From Sphingomonas_R sp036387535 (lineage in GTDB: Bacteria > Pseudomonadota > Alphaproteobacteria > Sphingomonadales > Sphingomonadaceae): a stretch of DNA of 53,704 nt. The stretch spans positions 1-53,704 of the forward strand of contig NZ_DASVTO010000048.1 in the NCBI RefSeq assembly GCF_036387535.1, read 5' to 3'. The translations under genes were made by a program, and so were the position numbers. Numbering within the stretch: position 1 is the stretch's first letter; each line of letters begins with the position of its first letter. The notes below the pieces were generated by a model that ran no database searches, was not told the origin of the DNA, and saw nothing but the letters and a program-made list of their open reading frames with translations. Shown here piece by piece: positions 42,090 through 52,529 of the stretch.

Positions 42090-42578
42090 TCAGTCCGCGC
42101 CTTCGCCGGCCGGACGGGATTGCAGCTGGATATAGTTGGCGATCCCCATCTGCTTGATCATGTCGAACTGGCGTTCCAGATAATCGACATGATGTTCCTC
42201 GCTTGCCAGGATCTTCAGGAACAGGTCGCGGCTGACATAGTCACGGACCGATTCGGCATGCGCCACACCTTCGCGGAGCGCCGGGATCGCTTCCTCCTCC
42301 AGCGCGAGATCGGCGCGCAGCACTTCCTCGACATTCTCGCCGATCCGCAGCCGGCCGAGCAGCTGGAAATTGGGCAGGCCGTCGAGGAACAGGATGCGTT
42401 CCGACAGCCAGTCGGCATGCTTCATCTCGTCGATCGACTCGCCATATTCGAACTTGGCCAGGCGCTCGACGCCCCAATGGTCCAGCATGCGATAGTGCAG
42501 GAAATATTGATTGATCGCCGTCAGCTCATTCTTCAGGCAGAGGTTGAGCAGTTCGATGACCTTGGCGTCGCCCTTCAT
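42090..42578 (-). CDS. bfr: Bacterioferritin
   Basis: A 162-residue bacterioferritin. Ferroxidase ligands are E18, E51, H54, E94, E127 and H130, and M52 is the haem ligand, all in canonical positions. It assembles into a 24-subunit, haem-bearing cage that stores iron as ferric mineral. It lies just downstream of the bacterioferritin-associated ferredoxin gene on the same strand (73 nt gap), so storage and release genes are paired. Confidence 0.95.
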   Translation of the reverse strand: MKGDAKVIELLNLCLKNELTAINQYFLHYRMLDHWGVERLAKFEYGESIDEMKHADWLSERILFLDGLPNFQLLGRLRIGENVEEVLRADLALEEEAIPALREGVAHAESVRDYVSRDLFLKILASEEHHVDYLERQFDMIKQMGIANYIQLQSRPAGEGAD

Positions 42579-42650
42579 GGCGCAGTCCCCTTAATCGCGG
42601 TTCCCGATCCCCCTAGCGCGGAACGCGGGGCGGGGAACAGGGATTTCCTA

Positions 42651-42821
42651 TCAGGCGACGGCGCGTTCCGCATCGATGATCTGACGGGCGAAGGGCACGC
42701 ATTGGCCACAGCGGGCCTGTCGCCCGAGTGCGGCATAGGCGCGGCACGGCGTATGGCAGCCGGACCGGGCCGCGGCCCGGATGTCGTTTTCACGAATGGC
42801 ATTGCAGATGCAGACGACCAT
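42651..42821 (-). CDS. bfd: Bacterioferritin-associated [2Fe-2S] ferredoxin
   Basis: A 56-residue protein starting MVVCICNAIREND. Its four conserved cysteines are C4, C6, C38 and C41 (CxC and CxxC), the BFD-like cluster-binding pattern. It donates electrons to bacterioferritin haem to release stored iron. The gene is short and easily missed, lying 73 nt upstream of bfr on the same strand. Homology and partner location make the call secure. Confidence 0.9.
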   Translation of the reverse strand: MVVCICNAIRENDIRAAARSGCHTPCRAYAALGRQARCGQCVPFARQIIDAERAVA

Positions 42822-42879
42822 ATGGCTCCCTCTCCCGGAACGAAGCCTGTTTAGCGCTATTGCTACTAAGTCGCAATAG

Positions 42880-44108
42880 TTATGATCCGGTTACGGCGGG
42901 TGGCCGTGCCAGCCGGCGCCAGAGCCATTCGAGCGGGCCGTGGTTGTGGCGGGAGAGCCACGGCGCGGACCAGAGCAACATTACCGCCCACCCGCAAACC
43001 ACGATCCCCAGCAGGGCAAGCCGATCCAGCCGGCCGTACAGCCCGCCGCCATAGCCGTAGAACAGCGTGGTCATGACGAGCGTGGTGCCGAGATAGTTGG
43101 TGAAGGCGGCGCGCCCCGCCGCGGCGATCCTGCGCCGGACCGGGCCGTTGCCGTCACCGGCCCACACGATCGCCACCGCAACATGCGCAAGCGCCACGAG
43201 CGGCCGAGCAGGCAGCGACCAGACCGTCGCCGCACCAAAGGCAACGACCGGATCGAAGTCATTGGCGCTGGTGCGGGCGGCGAGCGTCAGCATTACGGGC
43301 AGTCCGATGCCATAGCCGGTCAGGGCAACGACGGCATAGTGGCCGCGCGACCAGCGTCCCTGCAGGAACCCCGTGCGGAACAGCGCCATGCCGAGCAGCA
43401 TCATGCCCGCGGTTTCCAGGCCGGTGACGAACAGCGTGACGAACGGCATATGGCCGTCGGCGACGATGCGATGATGGAGAGTTACGGCATAGGATCCCTG
43501 CATCTGGCGGATGTCGGCGGCGATCGCGGAAGGATCGACGCTGCCCAGCATCGTTACCATTGCCCGCCACGCGGCGGGATCGGACCGCATCGCCGCAATG
43601 CCGTGCAGCACCGACAGCGACAGCAGGAAATGGGCGGTGAGACAGAGCAGTGCCAGCCCGAGCAGGAAGGCAGGCCGGCGATCGGCGAAAAACAGCATCG
43701 GCGTGCCGATCACCGCATATTGGAACAGGATATCACCGGTCCACAACAGGTAGAAATGCGCGAGCCCGAACAGACCGAGCACCGCCAGCCGACGGGTATG
43801 CAGCCGGCCGTCGTCCATGCCGGACGCGACCGCGCGATCACGCAGCAGCAGGATGCCCGCGCCGAACAGCATCGTGAAGATGTTGCGCATCTTGCCATCG
43901 ACCAGCACGAACTCCGCCAGCCAGATCGCCATATCCGCCGGCCCGGCCACCGCAACCGCGTGCGGGTTGAAGAACGCGCCTTCCGGCAGTGCGAAATTGC
44001 CGATGTTCATCAGCAGGATGCCCATCACGGCGAGGCCGCGCAGGATATCCAGCGTGACGATCCGCGCGGGCGGCGGGGGGTGCTGGTCCGAGATCCGTCG
44101 TTCCGCGA

Positions 44109-44112
<4 letters not shown>
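42880..44112 (-). CDS. DUF418 family multi-helix membrane protein
   Basis: About 410 residues if the family's N-terminus is included. The DUF418 hallmark RIVTLDILRGLAVMGILLMN marks the first membrane helix, with about ten helices in all and FGAGILLLRDRAV. The first canonical start codon in frame is GTG at 44028, but that would cut off the conserved RIVTLDILRGLA. The codons upstream are open to the purL stop, so the most plausible start is CTG at 44112, which overlaps the purL stop as CTGA. Function of DUF418 proteins is unknown, though acyltransferase-like transport is sometimes suggested. Confidence 0.75.
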
Positions 44113-46286
<2,174 letters not shown>

Positions 46287-46344
46287 GGGCCGGCGGATAG
46301 CGGAGGCGGGCGGCATTGTCAGCCGCCGAGTTGAGGCGGCTGCG

Positions 46345-46375
46345 GTCCTCCCCCTTCGGCCGGAAGGGGGAGGAC
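46345..46375 (-). terminator. 13-bp stem-loop between lipoprotein gene and purL
   Basis: GTCCTCCCCCTTC and its exact complement with a 5-nt loop lie 5 nt after the lipoprotein stop (minus strand) and upstream of purL. A very stable stem without a T-run; likely a terminator or transcript-end stabiliser. Confidence 0.6.
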
Positions 46376-46379
46376 GGGT

Positions 46380-46763
46380 TCAGGCCTTGCAGGACTGCGC
46401 CGGCTTCTTGGGCTGGGCGATCTCGACCTTGTCGCCGTTGCCGGACACGCTGTACCCTTCGCCGGTGAACGGCGCGCCAACGGCGGGGGCGGTCAACCGG
46501 GTGTTGGTGCCGGCGCTTTCCGTGCGGATGTTGGCGCCGAGATCGTCGGAGAAGAAGTCGACATAGAGCAGGCTGCTGTCGGCGCAGCGATAGACCTTGC
46601 TGGATTTCACCGACGGCGGCAGCGCAACCTTCGGCGCGTTGGCGACGGCTTCTGCGGTCGGATCGACCGGGCCGCCGTTGACGGTTTCGGGCTGCGAATT
46701 GCAGCCGGCGAGGAGGGAAACCGCCAGAATGGCGGCGGCGAGGGGGAGAGAGCGGTTTGCCAT
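46380..46763 (-). CDS. Lipoprotein, MliC (lysozyme inhibitor)-like
   Basis: A 127-residue lipoprotein. The signal ends with lipobox LAGC (C21). The body has the MliC-like pattern: VYRCADSSLLYVDFF at the start, then strands ending in GEGYSVSGNGDKVEI, with two cysteines likely bonded. MliC proteins inhibit C-type lysozyme. The C-terminal tail PKKPAQSCKA is lysine-rich. The ATG at 46763 starts a clean signal sequence; the open frame further up lacks one. Family match is moderate, so lysozyme inhibition remains inference. Confidence 0.65.
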   Translation of the reverse strand: MANRSLPLAAAILAVSLLAGCNSQPETVNGGPVDPTAEAVANAPKVALPPSVKSSKVYRCADSSLLYVDFFSDDLGANIRTESAGTNTRLTAPAVGAPFTGEGYSVSGNGDKVEIAQPKKPAQSCKA

Positions 46764-46959
46764 GGTGCCCCGGTCTTCGCGGTTGCGGCATCGCGCGTCA
46801 AGGGGACAGTGCGTTACGTTTCGGGGCACCCGGACATTGCGATCATTGCGAGCCGGCGGATGTCCTCGCAGGTGCAGCATCGAACAGGCGGAGCGCGGCT
46901 ATGGGCAGCCCAAGCCAAGCTGGGTTGGCCAAAGCCCGCCGCTATCCTATCTGCCGGTC

Positions 46960-47946
46960 ATGACAATCGTTCCCGATACCCTCTCGCTGATCGGCAACAC
47001 GCCGCTTGTCCGCCTCAACGGGCCAAGCGCGGCGACGGGATGCGACATCCTGGGCAAGTGCGAATTCATGAACCCCGGCGGATCGGTGAAGGACCGCGCG
47101 GCGCGCGCGATCATCGAGGATGCGGAGGCGAACGGCACGTTGCAGCCCGGCGGGACGATCGTCGAGGGGACGGCCGGCAATACCGGGATCGGACTGGCGC
47201 TGGTCGCGCAGGCCAAGGGCTATCACGCGATCATCGTGATGACCGAGACCCAGAGCCGCGAGAAGATGGACACGCTGCGCGCGCTGGGTGCCGAACTCGT
47301 CCTGGTGCCGCCGACCGCCTATTCCAATCCCGCGCACTATGTCCATACCAGCCGGCGGATCGCGGAGGAGACGCCGAACGCGCTGTGGGCGAACCAGTTC
47401 GACAACATCGCCAACCGGATGGCGCATATCCGCACCACCGCGCCCGAGATCTGGGACCAGACCGGGGGCCGGGTCGACGGCTTCACCTGCGCGGTCGGGA
47501 CCGGCGGGACGCTGGCGGGGATCGGGCTGGGGTTGAAGGAGCGGAACCCGGCGGTGACGATCGCGCTGACCGATCCCCACGGTGCCGCGCTGTATGAATA
47601 TTATGCGCATGGCGAATTGCGGGCGGAGGGCAATTCGGTGGCGGAGGGCATCGGGCAGAGCCGGATCACCGCCAATCTGGAGGGCGCGCCGGTCGATACC
47701 CAATATCGCGTGTCCGACGCGGAGGGGCTGGAACAGGTGTTCGGGCTGTTGGGCGAGGGGCTGTGCGTCGGGCTGTCGTCCGGGATCAACGTGGCGGGCG
47801 CCGTGCGCCTGGCGCGTGAGCTGGGGCCCGGGCACTGCATCGTCACCATCCTGTGCGATTCGGGTATGCGCTATCTCAGCACCACCTATAATCCGGTGTG
47901 GCTGGCGGCGAAGGGGCTACCGGTTCCGGCCTATCTGGCGCGCTGA
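46960..47946 (+). CDS. Cysteine synthase family protein (PLP-dependent)
   Basis: A 328-residue fold-type II PLP enzyme of the O-acetylserine sulfhydrylase family. The PLP lysine is K44 in PGGSVKDRA, the cofactor phosphate loop is VGTGGTLAG, and TAGNTGIGLA and the substrate loop are present. The sequence style (DPHGAALYEYYA, VAEGIGQ) is close to the cysteine synthase A group with cystathionine-synthase-like features. The ATG at 46960 is the first that gives the conserved N-terminus. It is divergent from the lipoprotein gene and stands alone. Confidence 0.9.
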   Translation: MTIVPDTLSLIGNTPLVRLNGPSAATGCDILGKCEFMNPGGSVKDRAARAIIEDAEANGTLQPGGTIVEGTAGNTGIGLALVAQAKGYHAIIVMTETQSREKMDTLRALGAELVLVPPTAYSNPAHYVHTSRRIAEETPNALWANQFDNIANRMAHIRTTAPEIWDQTGGRVDGFTCAVGTGGTLAGIGLGLKERNPAVTIALTDPHGAALYEYYAHGELRAEGNSVAEGIGQSRITANLEGAPVDTQYRVSDAEGLEQVFGLLGEGLCVGLSSGINVAGAVRLARELGPGHCIVTILCDSGMRYLSTTYNPVWLAAKGLPVPAYLAR

Positions 47947-48077
47947 GGCGGCCGGGTACGCATCGATCGTCCGGCAGGGCGCATTAGACAAGCGATGAAC
48001 CGTGGCATAGGTTAAAGCGCTTCGGATGCGATGGTGCATAGGCGCCGGTGGTGCGAAGACATGGAGAACGCGATCGG

Positions 48078-48392
48078 ATGCAGAGAGTTCGCATCGGATT
48101 GATGGGACTGGCGGCGGTGTTCCTGCTGGTTCTGCTGGCCGCCGCCTTTTTCGGGTTGGCGAGCGGCGGTGACGAGGTGGGGCGTCCGGGCGAACCGGGC
48201 CAGGCCGCCGGGACGCTGGCGAATGCCGCCGCGGCCGACCCCAAGGAACCGCTGGCCGAACTGGGTGTGGCGCCGGGCGGTGCCACCGAAGTCCAGAACA
48301 TCGCCGCACCACCCACCGGTCCGGTGACGATCCCCGCGCCCGCCGCCCCCGTGCTGGCGCCACCCGCCGCAGGATCCGCCACCCGGCGTTGA
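48078..48392 (+). CDS. Hypothetical protein with N-terminal membrane helix
   Basis: A 104-residue protein: a hydrophobic segment (about 7-29, LMGLAAVFLLVLLAAAFFGLA) followed by an Ala/Pro/Gly-rich tail. It looks like a membrane-anchored periplasmic tail, or an uncleaved signal. No family recognised. The ATG at 48078 follows a GAGA stretch. Low-complexity composition makes coding status less certain. It is separate from the mraZ cluster downstream. Confidence 0.5.
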   Translation: MQRVRIGLMGLAAVFLLVLLAAAFFGLASGGDEVGRPGEPGQAAGTLANAAAADPKEPLAELGVAPGGATEVQNIAAPPTGPVTIPAPAAPVLAPPAAGSATRR

Positions 48393-48815
48393 TCCGTCGC
48401 CGCAGATCCGCGGCCGACGTTCCCGAGAATCATCGACGCACCGGCGCCGGGCCATGCCGGCTCCGCCGTTCGCGGCCTGATTCTGCCCACCGAAAAATTC
48501 CGGGGCCGCGGGGGCCGTACCCATGAAAAACCATGCCGGCCCCGCCGCGCAAAATAGTTGCCCCAAGAGTTATCCACAGGCGCGTCGTCGGAACAAGCAA
48601 AGAACGATGGCGGATTAGCGCGATTGTGGCGCCTTCCCGCACAGACCAATGATCGGGACAATCAACAGCGTAGAACCATGAAGTGGTATTGAAACCCATG
48701 ATGCGCCCTGATACCCCCATCGCAGTGTGAAGGGGCGGAAGCCTTCACGTACCGGGGCACACCCGATCCGATCGGGATCGAGCGGCACGGCGGCGGCTTC
48801 CAACGGGGTCAGTGC
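48393..48815. promoter_or_regulatory. 423-nt control region before mraZ
   Basis: Three things stand out. TTATCCACA at 48570-48578 is a perfect DnaA-box match. CCC triplets at 48695-48698, 48706-48709 and 48716-48719 (TGGG/AGGG/TGGG on the minus strand) repeat with 10-11 bp period, like MraZ-binding repeats. GTGAAGG and CCTTCAC form a 7-bp stem at about 48727-48748. Together they suggest the promoter of the division/cell-wall cluster. No gene is recognised in this stretch. Confidence 0.5.
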
Positions 48816-49328
48816 GTGGAAATCATCGATTTCTTCCACGGAGGAATTCTGAACGCGGTGGACGCGAAGGGGCGGGTGTCCCTGCCGTCCAGCTTTCGCG
48901 CCGTGATCGACCGTCGGGTCCGCCGCCATGCCCCGGAAGCCGGTTCGGACGATCGGCTGATCCTGCTTGGTGAACATGCCAAGCTGCCATGCCTGGAGGG
49001 TTTCGACCCGACCTATTCGCGGCAGCTGCACGAAAATATCCGCATGAAGGTGGCGGCGATGGAAGGCGTGGACGTGATGGAGGCCATGGACGACGAAATG
49101 GCCGAAGCGTTCGGATCCAAGGCCCAGATCGCCTATGACAGCGCCGGCCGCATGGTGTTGTCCGCGCCGATGCGCCGGGCGGCGGGCATCGCCGATGCCG
49201 CGCTGTTCGTGGGTGGTGGCGAGACGTTCCAGATCTGGAACCCGGACACGTTCCGCGAAGCGCGGGCCGACAAGCCGCGCCTGATCCGCATGCTGGATTC
49301 CCTGATCGCCGAACGGAGCGGGAAATGA
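48816..49328 (+). CDS. mraZ: Division/cell-wall cluster transcriptional repressor MraZ
   Basis: A 170-residue MraZ. Two SpoVT/AbrB-like halves: DAKGRVSLPSSFR near the N-terminus and DSAGRMVLSAPMRRAAGI in the second half. MraZ forms ring-shaped oligomers and represses its own cluster by binding repeats upstream. Start is GTG at 48816. The stop overlaps rsmH as ATGA, so expression of the first two genes is coupled. G-rich repeats about 100 nt upstream may be its own operator. Confidence 0.93.
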   Translation: MEIIDFFHGGILNAVDAKGRVSLPSSFRAVIDRRVRRHAPEAGSDDRLILLGEHAKLPCLEGFDPTYSRQLHENIRMKVAAMEGVDVMEAMDDEMAEAFGSKAQIAYDSAGRMVLSAPMRRAAGIADAALFVGGGETFQIWNPDTFREARADKPRLIRMLDSLIAERSGK

Positions 49329-50284
49329 CCGGCGGCGCGGCCCCGCATATCCCCGTGCTGCTGGACGCCGTGATCGCCGGACTGGCGCCGGTGGCTGGCG
49401 AACGCCATGTCGATGGGACGTTCGGGGCGGGCGGCTATACCCGTGCGTTGCTGGCCGCAGGTGCGCAGGTGATCGCGTTCGACCGGGACCCCGATGCGAT
49501 CGCGGAGGGCGCGCCGCTGGTGGCCGAAGCGGATGGGCGGTTGATGTTGCTGCATGACCGGTTCGGCGCGATGACGGCGGCGCTGGCGGCGCGCGATGTC
49601 GATGCGGTCGACGGGGTGACGTTCGACATCGGCGTGTCGTCGATGCAACTGGACCGCGCCGAACGCGGTTTCTCGTTCCAGGCGGACGGCCCGCTCGACA
49701 TGCGGATGAGCCAGGAAGGCCAGACCGCCGCCGAGTTCCTGAACGAGAGCGACGAGGCGGAGATTGCCGACGTCCTGTATCATTATGGGGATGAACCGAA
49801 ATCGCGGCGGGTGGCGCGCGCGATCGTCGCGGCGCGCCCGCTGACCACCACCGCCGAACTGGCCGCCGTGGTCCGGCGCGCATTGGGGCATCGTCCGCAC
49901 GAGAAGAAGGATCCGGCGACGCGGACCTTCCAGGCGATCCGCATCCATCTGAACCGGGAACTGGACGAGTTGCGCGACGGGCTGGCGGCGGCGGAGGCGG
50001 TGTTGCGGCCGGGCGGGCGGTTGGCGGTGGTGTCGTTCCATTCGACCGAGGACCGGATCGTCAAACGGTTTTTGAAGGAGCGGAGCGGCGCGACGCCGGC
50101 GGGATCGCGGCACGCGCCCCAGGCCGCCGCCGCGACCGAGCCGAGCTTTGCGCGGCTGAGCAAGCCGATCCGCGCCGACGCGGCCGAAATCGCCCGCAAT
50201 CCCCGATCGCGATCCGCCACGCTGCGCGTGGCCCACCGTACCGCGGCCCCGTCCTGGTCGTCTTTGAAAGGTTCCCTGTCATGA
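49325..50284 (+). CDS. rsmH: 16S rRNA m4C1402 methyltransferase RsmH (MraW)
   Basis: A 319-residue SAM-dependent methyltransferase. VDGTFGAGGYTRALL and FDRDPDAI form the SAM pocket, and GVTFDIGVSSMQLD and MRMSQEGQTAAEFLNE are family-specific. It methylates N4 of C1402 in 16S rRNA. ATG at 49325 overlaps the mraZ stop, and its own stop overlaps ftsL (ATGA). Confidence 0.95.
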   Translation: MTGGAAPHIPVLLDAVIAGLAPVAGERHVDGTFGAGGYTRALLAAGAQVIAFDRDPDAIAEGAPLVAEADGRLMLLHDRFGAMTAALAARDVDAVDGVTFDIGVSSMQLDRAERGFSFQADGPLDMRMSQEGQTAAEFLNESDEAEIADVLYHYGDEPKSRRVARAIVAARPLTTTAELAAVVRRALGHRPHEKKDPATRTFQAIRIHLNRELDELRDGLAAAEAVLRPGGRLAVVSFHSTEDRIVKRFLKERSGATPAGSRHAPQAAAATEPSFARLSKPIRADAAEIARNPRSRSATLRVAHRTAAPSWSSLKGSLS

Positions 50285-50817
50285 TCGTGTTGCGTTTCCG
50301 ATCGGTGGGTCTGGTCGCGGCGGTCGCGACCGCCGCGCTCGGATGCTATCTGGTGACGCAGCGCGTGGCGGGCGAGCGGCAGGCGCTGACCAAGGTCGAG
50401 CATCGCATCCTGCTGTCGCAGCGCGAGATCCGCCGGCTGAACACGGAGATCGAAACGCGCGGCCGGCTGAGCCAGCTGGAGCGGTGGAACAGCGAAGTCC
50501 TGGCGCTGTCGGCGCCGCGCGCGGGACAATATGTCGAGGGCGAGGTGCAGCTGGCCAGTTTCAACCATGCGGCGGCACCCATGCTGGACCCGGCGGTGGC
50601 GATGCCGGAATCGGTGACGCGACAGGTTTCCTATCCCACGCCGCAGCCGGCGCCGGATAGCGGGGCCATGCCCGCACCGATGCTGCGCCATGCCAATTAC
50701 ATCAGGCCAAAGGGTGGCATGACGGCGCTGCCGCAGAAGGTCGCCCTGAACAGCAGCGATTTCGCCGATGACCTGGCGGCGCTGGCGAAGAACGAAGCCG
50801 CGGCGAAACGGCCATAA
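50281..50817 (+). CDS. ftsL: Cell division protein FtsL (FtsL-like)
   Basis: A 178-residue bitopic protein. One membrane helix (about 7-26) is followed by a coiled-coil-like region LSQREIRRLNTEIETRGRLSQLERW and a Pro/Ala-rich tail, longer than the enterobacterial FtsL. It would link FtsB and the FtsQ/FtsW/FtsI machinery at midcell. Identity rests mainly on position between rsmH and ftsI and on topology, as FtsL sequences diverge strongly. Start and stop overlap both neighbours (ATGA, TAATG). Confidence 0.82.
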   Translation: MIVLRFRSVGLVAAVATAALGCYLVTQRVAGERQALTKVEHRILLSQREIRRLNTEIETRGRLSQLERWNSEVLALSAPRAGQYVEGEVQLASFNHAAAPMLDPAVAMPESVTRQVSYPTPQPAPDSGAMPAPMLRHANYIRPKGGMTALPQKVALNSSDFADDLAALAKNEAAAKRP

Positions 50818-52529
50818 TGACCGCGACCCTGGCCCGGCCGGAGCGCGTCAGCGTCGCGGGGCAGCGGCAGCAGACGACTGCGACCGCACATTTTCGCCTG
50901 ATGGTGATGATGCTGCTGTTCATCTTCGTCACCGGCATCGTCGGCGTGCGGCTGCTATGGCTGGCAGTTGCATCCGACGGACCGCGCGCGGAGGCATCGG
51001 TGCGCGGGCTGGTGCCCGAACGCGGCGATATCGTCGATCGGAACGGCATGCCGCTGGCGACGACGATCGATGCCTGGTCGGTGGCGGTGCACCCGAACAA
51101 GCTGGTCGGTGATCCGGCGTTGCTGGCATACCGGCTGGCCGAATTGATGCCGCAGAAGAGCGAGGCGCAATATCTGGCGATCCTTACGGGCCGCAAGAAA
51201 TTCGCCTATCTCGCGCGGCGGGCGGTGCCCGAACTGGTGAAGGCGATCAACGCGCTGGGCGAGCCGGGCATCGAGTTCCGGCGCGAGCCCGAGCGGCTGT
51301 ATCCGCAGGCGTCGCTGGCGGCGCATGTGCTGGGCTGGATCGACCAGAACGGCAATGCGGCGTCCGGGATGGAAAAGGTACTGGATGCGCAGCTGACCGA
51401 CCCGGCGCGGCGCGGCACGCCGGTGGCGCTGTCGATCGACAGCCGGGTGCAGGCGGCGATGGAAACCGAACTGGCCGCCGCGATGACGAAGCATAGCGCG
51501 ATCGGCGCGACCGGGCTGGTGCTGGACGTCGATACCGGGGAAATCGTGGCGATGGCGTCACTGCCGAGCTTCAACCCCAACCGGACCGGCAACGTGCCGT
51601 ACGAGCTGCTGCTGAACAAGGCGGTGTCGAACGTCTATGAACTGGGGTCGACGTTCAAGATGCTGACCGTCGCCAACGCGATCGAGAGCGGGGTCGTGAC
51701 GTCGATGACCAAGCGGTACGACGCGACCGCGCCGCTGGCGGTGGGTGGGTTCCATATCCGCGACGATCATCCGCAGAAGCGCTGGTTGAATGTCCCCGAA
51801 CTGCTGGTGCATTCGTCCAACATCGCGACCGCACGGATCGCCGACGAACTGGGGCCCGACCGGACCCGCGCCTTTTTCAACAAGGTCGGTTTCGGCGAGG
51901 CGGCGGATATCGAGGTCGGCGGGCGCGCCAAGCCGCTCTGGCCGAAATATTGGGCGCGGACGACGACGATGACGGTCGCCTATGGCCACGGGATCGCGGT
52001 CACGCCGCTGCATCTTGCGTCTGCTTATGCCGCGCTGGTGAACGGCGGCGTCTGGCGACCCGCGACGCTGATGAAGCGGCAGGGCGTGGCGGTTCCGGCC
52101 GGGCGCCGGGTGATCAGCCAGGCGACGAGCGACCGGATGCGCCAGTTGATGCGGCTGGTGGTGATGAAGGGCACGGGCCGCAAGGCGGAGGCACCGGGTC
52201 TGCGCATCGGCGGCAAGACCGGGACGGCGGAAAAGCCGGACAAGGGCGGCTATGATCGCAGCGCGAACGTGTCGACATTCGCCGCGGTGTTCCCGATGGA
52301 CCGCCCGCGCTATGTCGTGATCGCCATGCTCGACAGCCCGAAGGGAACCGCGGATACATTCGGCTTCACGACGGCGGCATGGACGGCGGGGCCGGTGATC
52401 AGCCATGTGGTGCAGCGGATCGGGCCGATGCTGGGCATCCGTCCCGACGACCGCGCCGACGTGGACGAAAGCGAGCTGTTGCCGTTGCTGTGGGAACCGA
52501 AGGGTGCCGATCCGAATGCGGTTGAATGA
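50817..52529 (+). CDS. ftsI: Peptidoglycan D,D-transpeptidase FtsI (PBP3)
   Basis: A 570-residue class B penicillin-binding protein. An N-terminal helix (about 28-48) anchors it; a dimerisation domain (about 65-200) precedes the transpeptidase domain with S278-T-F-K281 (SxxK), S333-S-N335 (SxN) and K467-T-G-T (KTGT), all intact. It crosslinks septal peptidoglycan. TAATG overlap with ftsL implies coupling. The murE start lies inside its last codons. Confidence 0.95.
   Translation: MTATLARPERVSVAGQRQQTTATAHFRLMVMMLLFIFVTGIVGVRLLWLAVASDGPRAEASVRGLVPERGDIVDRNGMPLATTIDAWSVAVHPNKLVGDPALLAYRLAELMPQKSEAQYLAILTGRKKFAYLARRAVPELVKAINALGEPGIEFRREPERLYPQASLAAHVLGWIDQNGNAASGMEKVLDAQLTDPARRGTPVALSIDSRVQAAMETELAAAMTKHSAIGATGLVLDVDTGEIVAMASLPSFNPNRTGNVPYELLLNKAVSNVYELGSTFKMLTVANAIESGVVTSMTKRYDATAPLAVGGFHIRDDHPQKRWLNVPELLVHSSNIATARIADELGPDRTRAFFNKVGFGEAADIEVGGRAKPLWPKYWARTTTMTVAYGHGIAVTPLHLASAYAALVNGGVWRPATLMKRQGVAVPAGRRVISQATSDRMRQLMRLVVMKGTGRKAEAPGLRIGGKTGTAEKPDKGGYDRSANVSTFAAVFPMDRPRYVVIAMLDSPKGTADTFGFTTAAWTAGPVISHVVQRIGPMLGIRPDDRADVDESELLPLLWEPKGADPNAVE

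Noticed and set aside
48570..48578. Replication origin at the DnaA box
   Set aside because: Only one box, no AT-rich unwinding region and no dnaA/dnaN/hemE/parAB genes nearby.
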